Source: Asaia krungthepensis NRIC 0535 (lineage in GTDB: Bacteria; Pseudomonadota; Alphaproteobacteria; Acetobacterales; Acetobacteraceae). Taken from it: 64,000 bases of DNA. The DNA is taken from the NCBI RefSeq assembly GCF_025995175.1, contig NZ_BAPV01000057.1, positions 148,544 through 212,543 of the forward strand, read 5' to 3'. The first letter of the stretch is position 1; each line of letters opens with the position of its first letter. Below the pieces are notes generated by a model. That model saw only the letters and a list, made by a program, of their open reading frames with translations. It was not told the origin of the DNA and did not search any database. A program made the translations under genes and the position numbers. Of this stretch, positions 63,662-64,000 are shown in pieces.

Positions 63662-64000
63662 ATGCCCCCCTCTGACATGCCCAGCCCGGAGATGACGGGC
63701 GAGACGCGGCACGACGACTCTTCCATATCCCGTGGGCCGACAGGCCGAATCCCCTCGGCGGAGGGGGCGACACCGGCCATGGCCCAGTGGTTTGCACTGA
63801 AGGCGCAGGAGCCGGATGCGCTGCTCTTCTTCCGCATGGGTGATTTCTACGAGCTCTTCTTCGGCGATGCCGAAACCGCTTCCATGGCGCTCGACATCAG
63901 CCTCACGACGCGCGGCAAACACAATGACACGCCCATCCCAATGTGCGGTGTGCCTGTGGCGGCCGCGCCTGCCTATCTTGCACGGCTGATCCGCCCGGGC
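63662..64000 (+). CDS. mutS: DNA mismatch repair protein MutS, 5' part (cut by window edge)
   Basis: The first 113 residues of MutS. After about 39 polar residues comes the conserved domain I start: [63 protein letters not shown]. The F-Y-E of GDFYELF is the mismatch-contacting Phe-x-Glu clamp, so the protein should be a true mismatch-binding MutS rather than MutS2. Starts at 63662, 63677 or 63779 are all in frame. The gene runs out of the window. Confidence 0.93.
   Translation, partial: MPPSDMPSPEMTGETRHDDSSISRGPTGRIPSAEGATPAMAQWFALKAQEPDALLFFRMGDFYELFFGDAETASMALDISLTTRGKHNDTPIPMCGVPVAAAPAYLARLIRPG

Overview
The window is a GC-rich chromosomal segment that reads as an alphaproteobacterium, most likely an acetic acid bacterium (Acetobacteraceae). 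The pointers are a cyoABCD-type cytochrome bo3 quinol oxidase operon, an alphaproteobacterial 7Fe/8Fe ferredoxin FdxA, a class I lysyl-tRNA synthetase, the secB/Tim44-like/mltA/smr neighbourhood, divergent tsaD and hemC-hemD, and a CIRCE-controlled groESL operon. The genus cannot be fixed from the sequence alone. No phage, insertion sequence, CRISPR array or integrase was seen.

Layout. At 0.2-6 kb there is a MerR regulator and a small glycan-initiation cluster: a WbpM-like membrane dehydratase, a DegT/DnrJ aminotransferase and a small membrane protein on one strand, with a divergent WecA/WbpL-like glycosyl-1-phosphate transferase. At 6-12 kb are a GNAT enzyme, a MarR regulator, an M17 aminopeptidase, an SUV3-like helicase coupled to an S4 protein, and FdxA. 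At 12.4-17.7 kb are cyoABCD and a Bax-inhibitor-like membrane protein. At 18-24 kb are thpR with a uracil-DNA glycosylase, then a probable operon of class I lysK, a shortened MprF homologue and a MarC protein. At 24-31 kb are a DinG-like Fe-S helicase, a DXD glycosyltransferase and a large TonB-dependent receptor. At 31.4-36.2 kb are two mirrored LysR/SDR pairs and Ada. At 36.5-41.6 kb are an SPFH protein, a non-coding stretch holding an 8 x 8-bp tandem repeat, groESL, two DUF proteins and a dienelactone hydrolase. At 41.6-45.5 kb are mtnP, hemF, an orphan Tat-type binding protein and an Smr protein. At 45.5-50.8 kb are a three-haem peroxidase, an orphan DNA methyltransferase, mltA, a Tim44-like protein and secB. 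At 51-57.5 kb are tRNA-Ser(UGA), tsaD, hemC-hemD-rlmJ-gpsA and a TylF-type methyltransferase. The right end carries a superinfection-immunity-like membrane protein, an aquaporin with altered NPA boxes, a CNT nucleoside transporter, glutathione peroxidase, a LysE exporter, murJ and the 5' end of mutS.

Functionally most of this is core aerobic physiology: respiration, haem synthesis, stress response, tRNA modification and envelope building. The parts that most repay a second look are the lysK-mprF-marC operon, in which the MprF homologue ends before its transferase domain is complete; the WbpM/DegT/WecA-like trio standing alone; the orphan SPPY-type methyltransferase and tri-haem peroxidase lying between mltA and smr; the variant aquaporin; the symmetrical LysR-SDR-SDR-LysR block with a palindrome over one ribosome-binding site; the inverted repeat upstream of cyoA; and the octamer repeat upstream of groEL's terminator.
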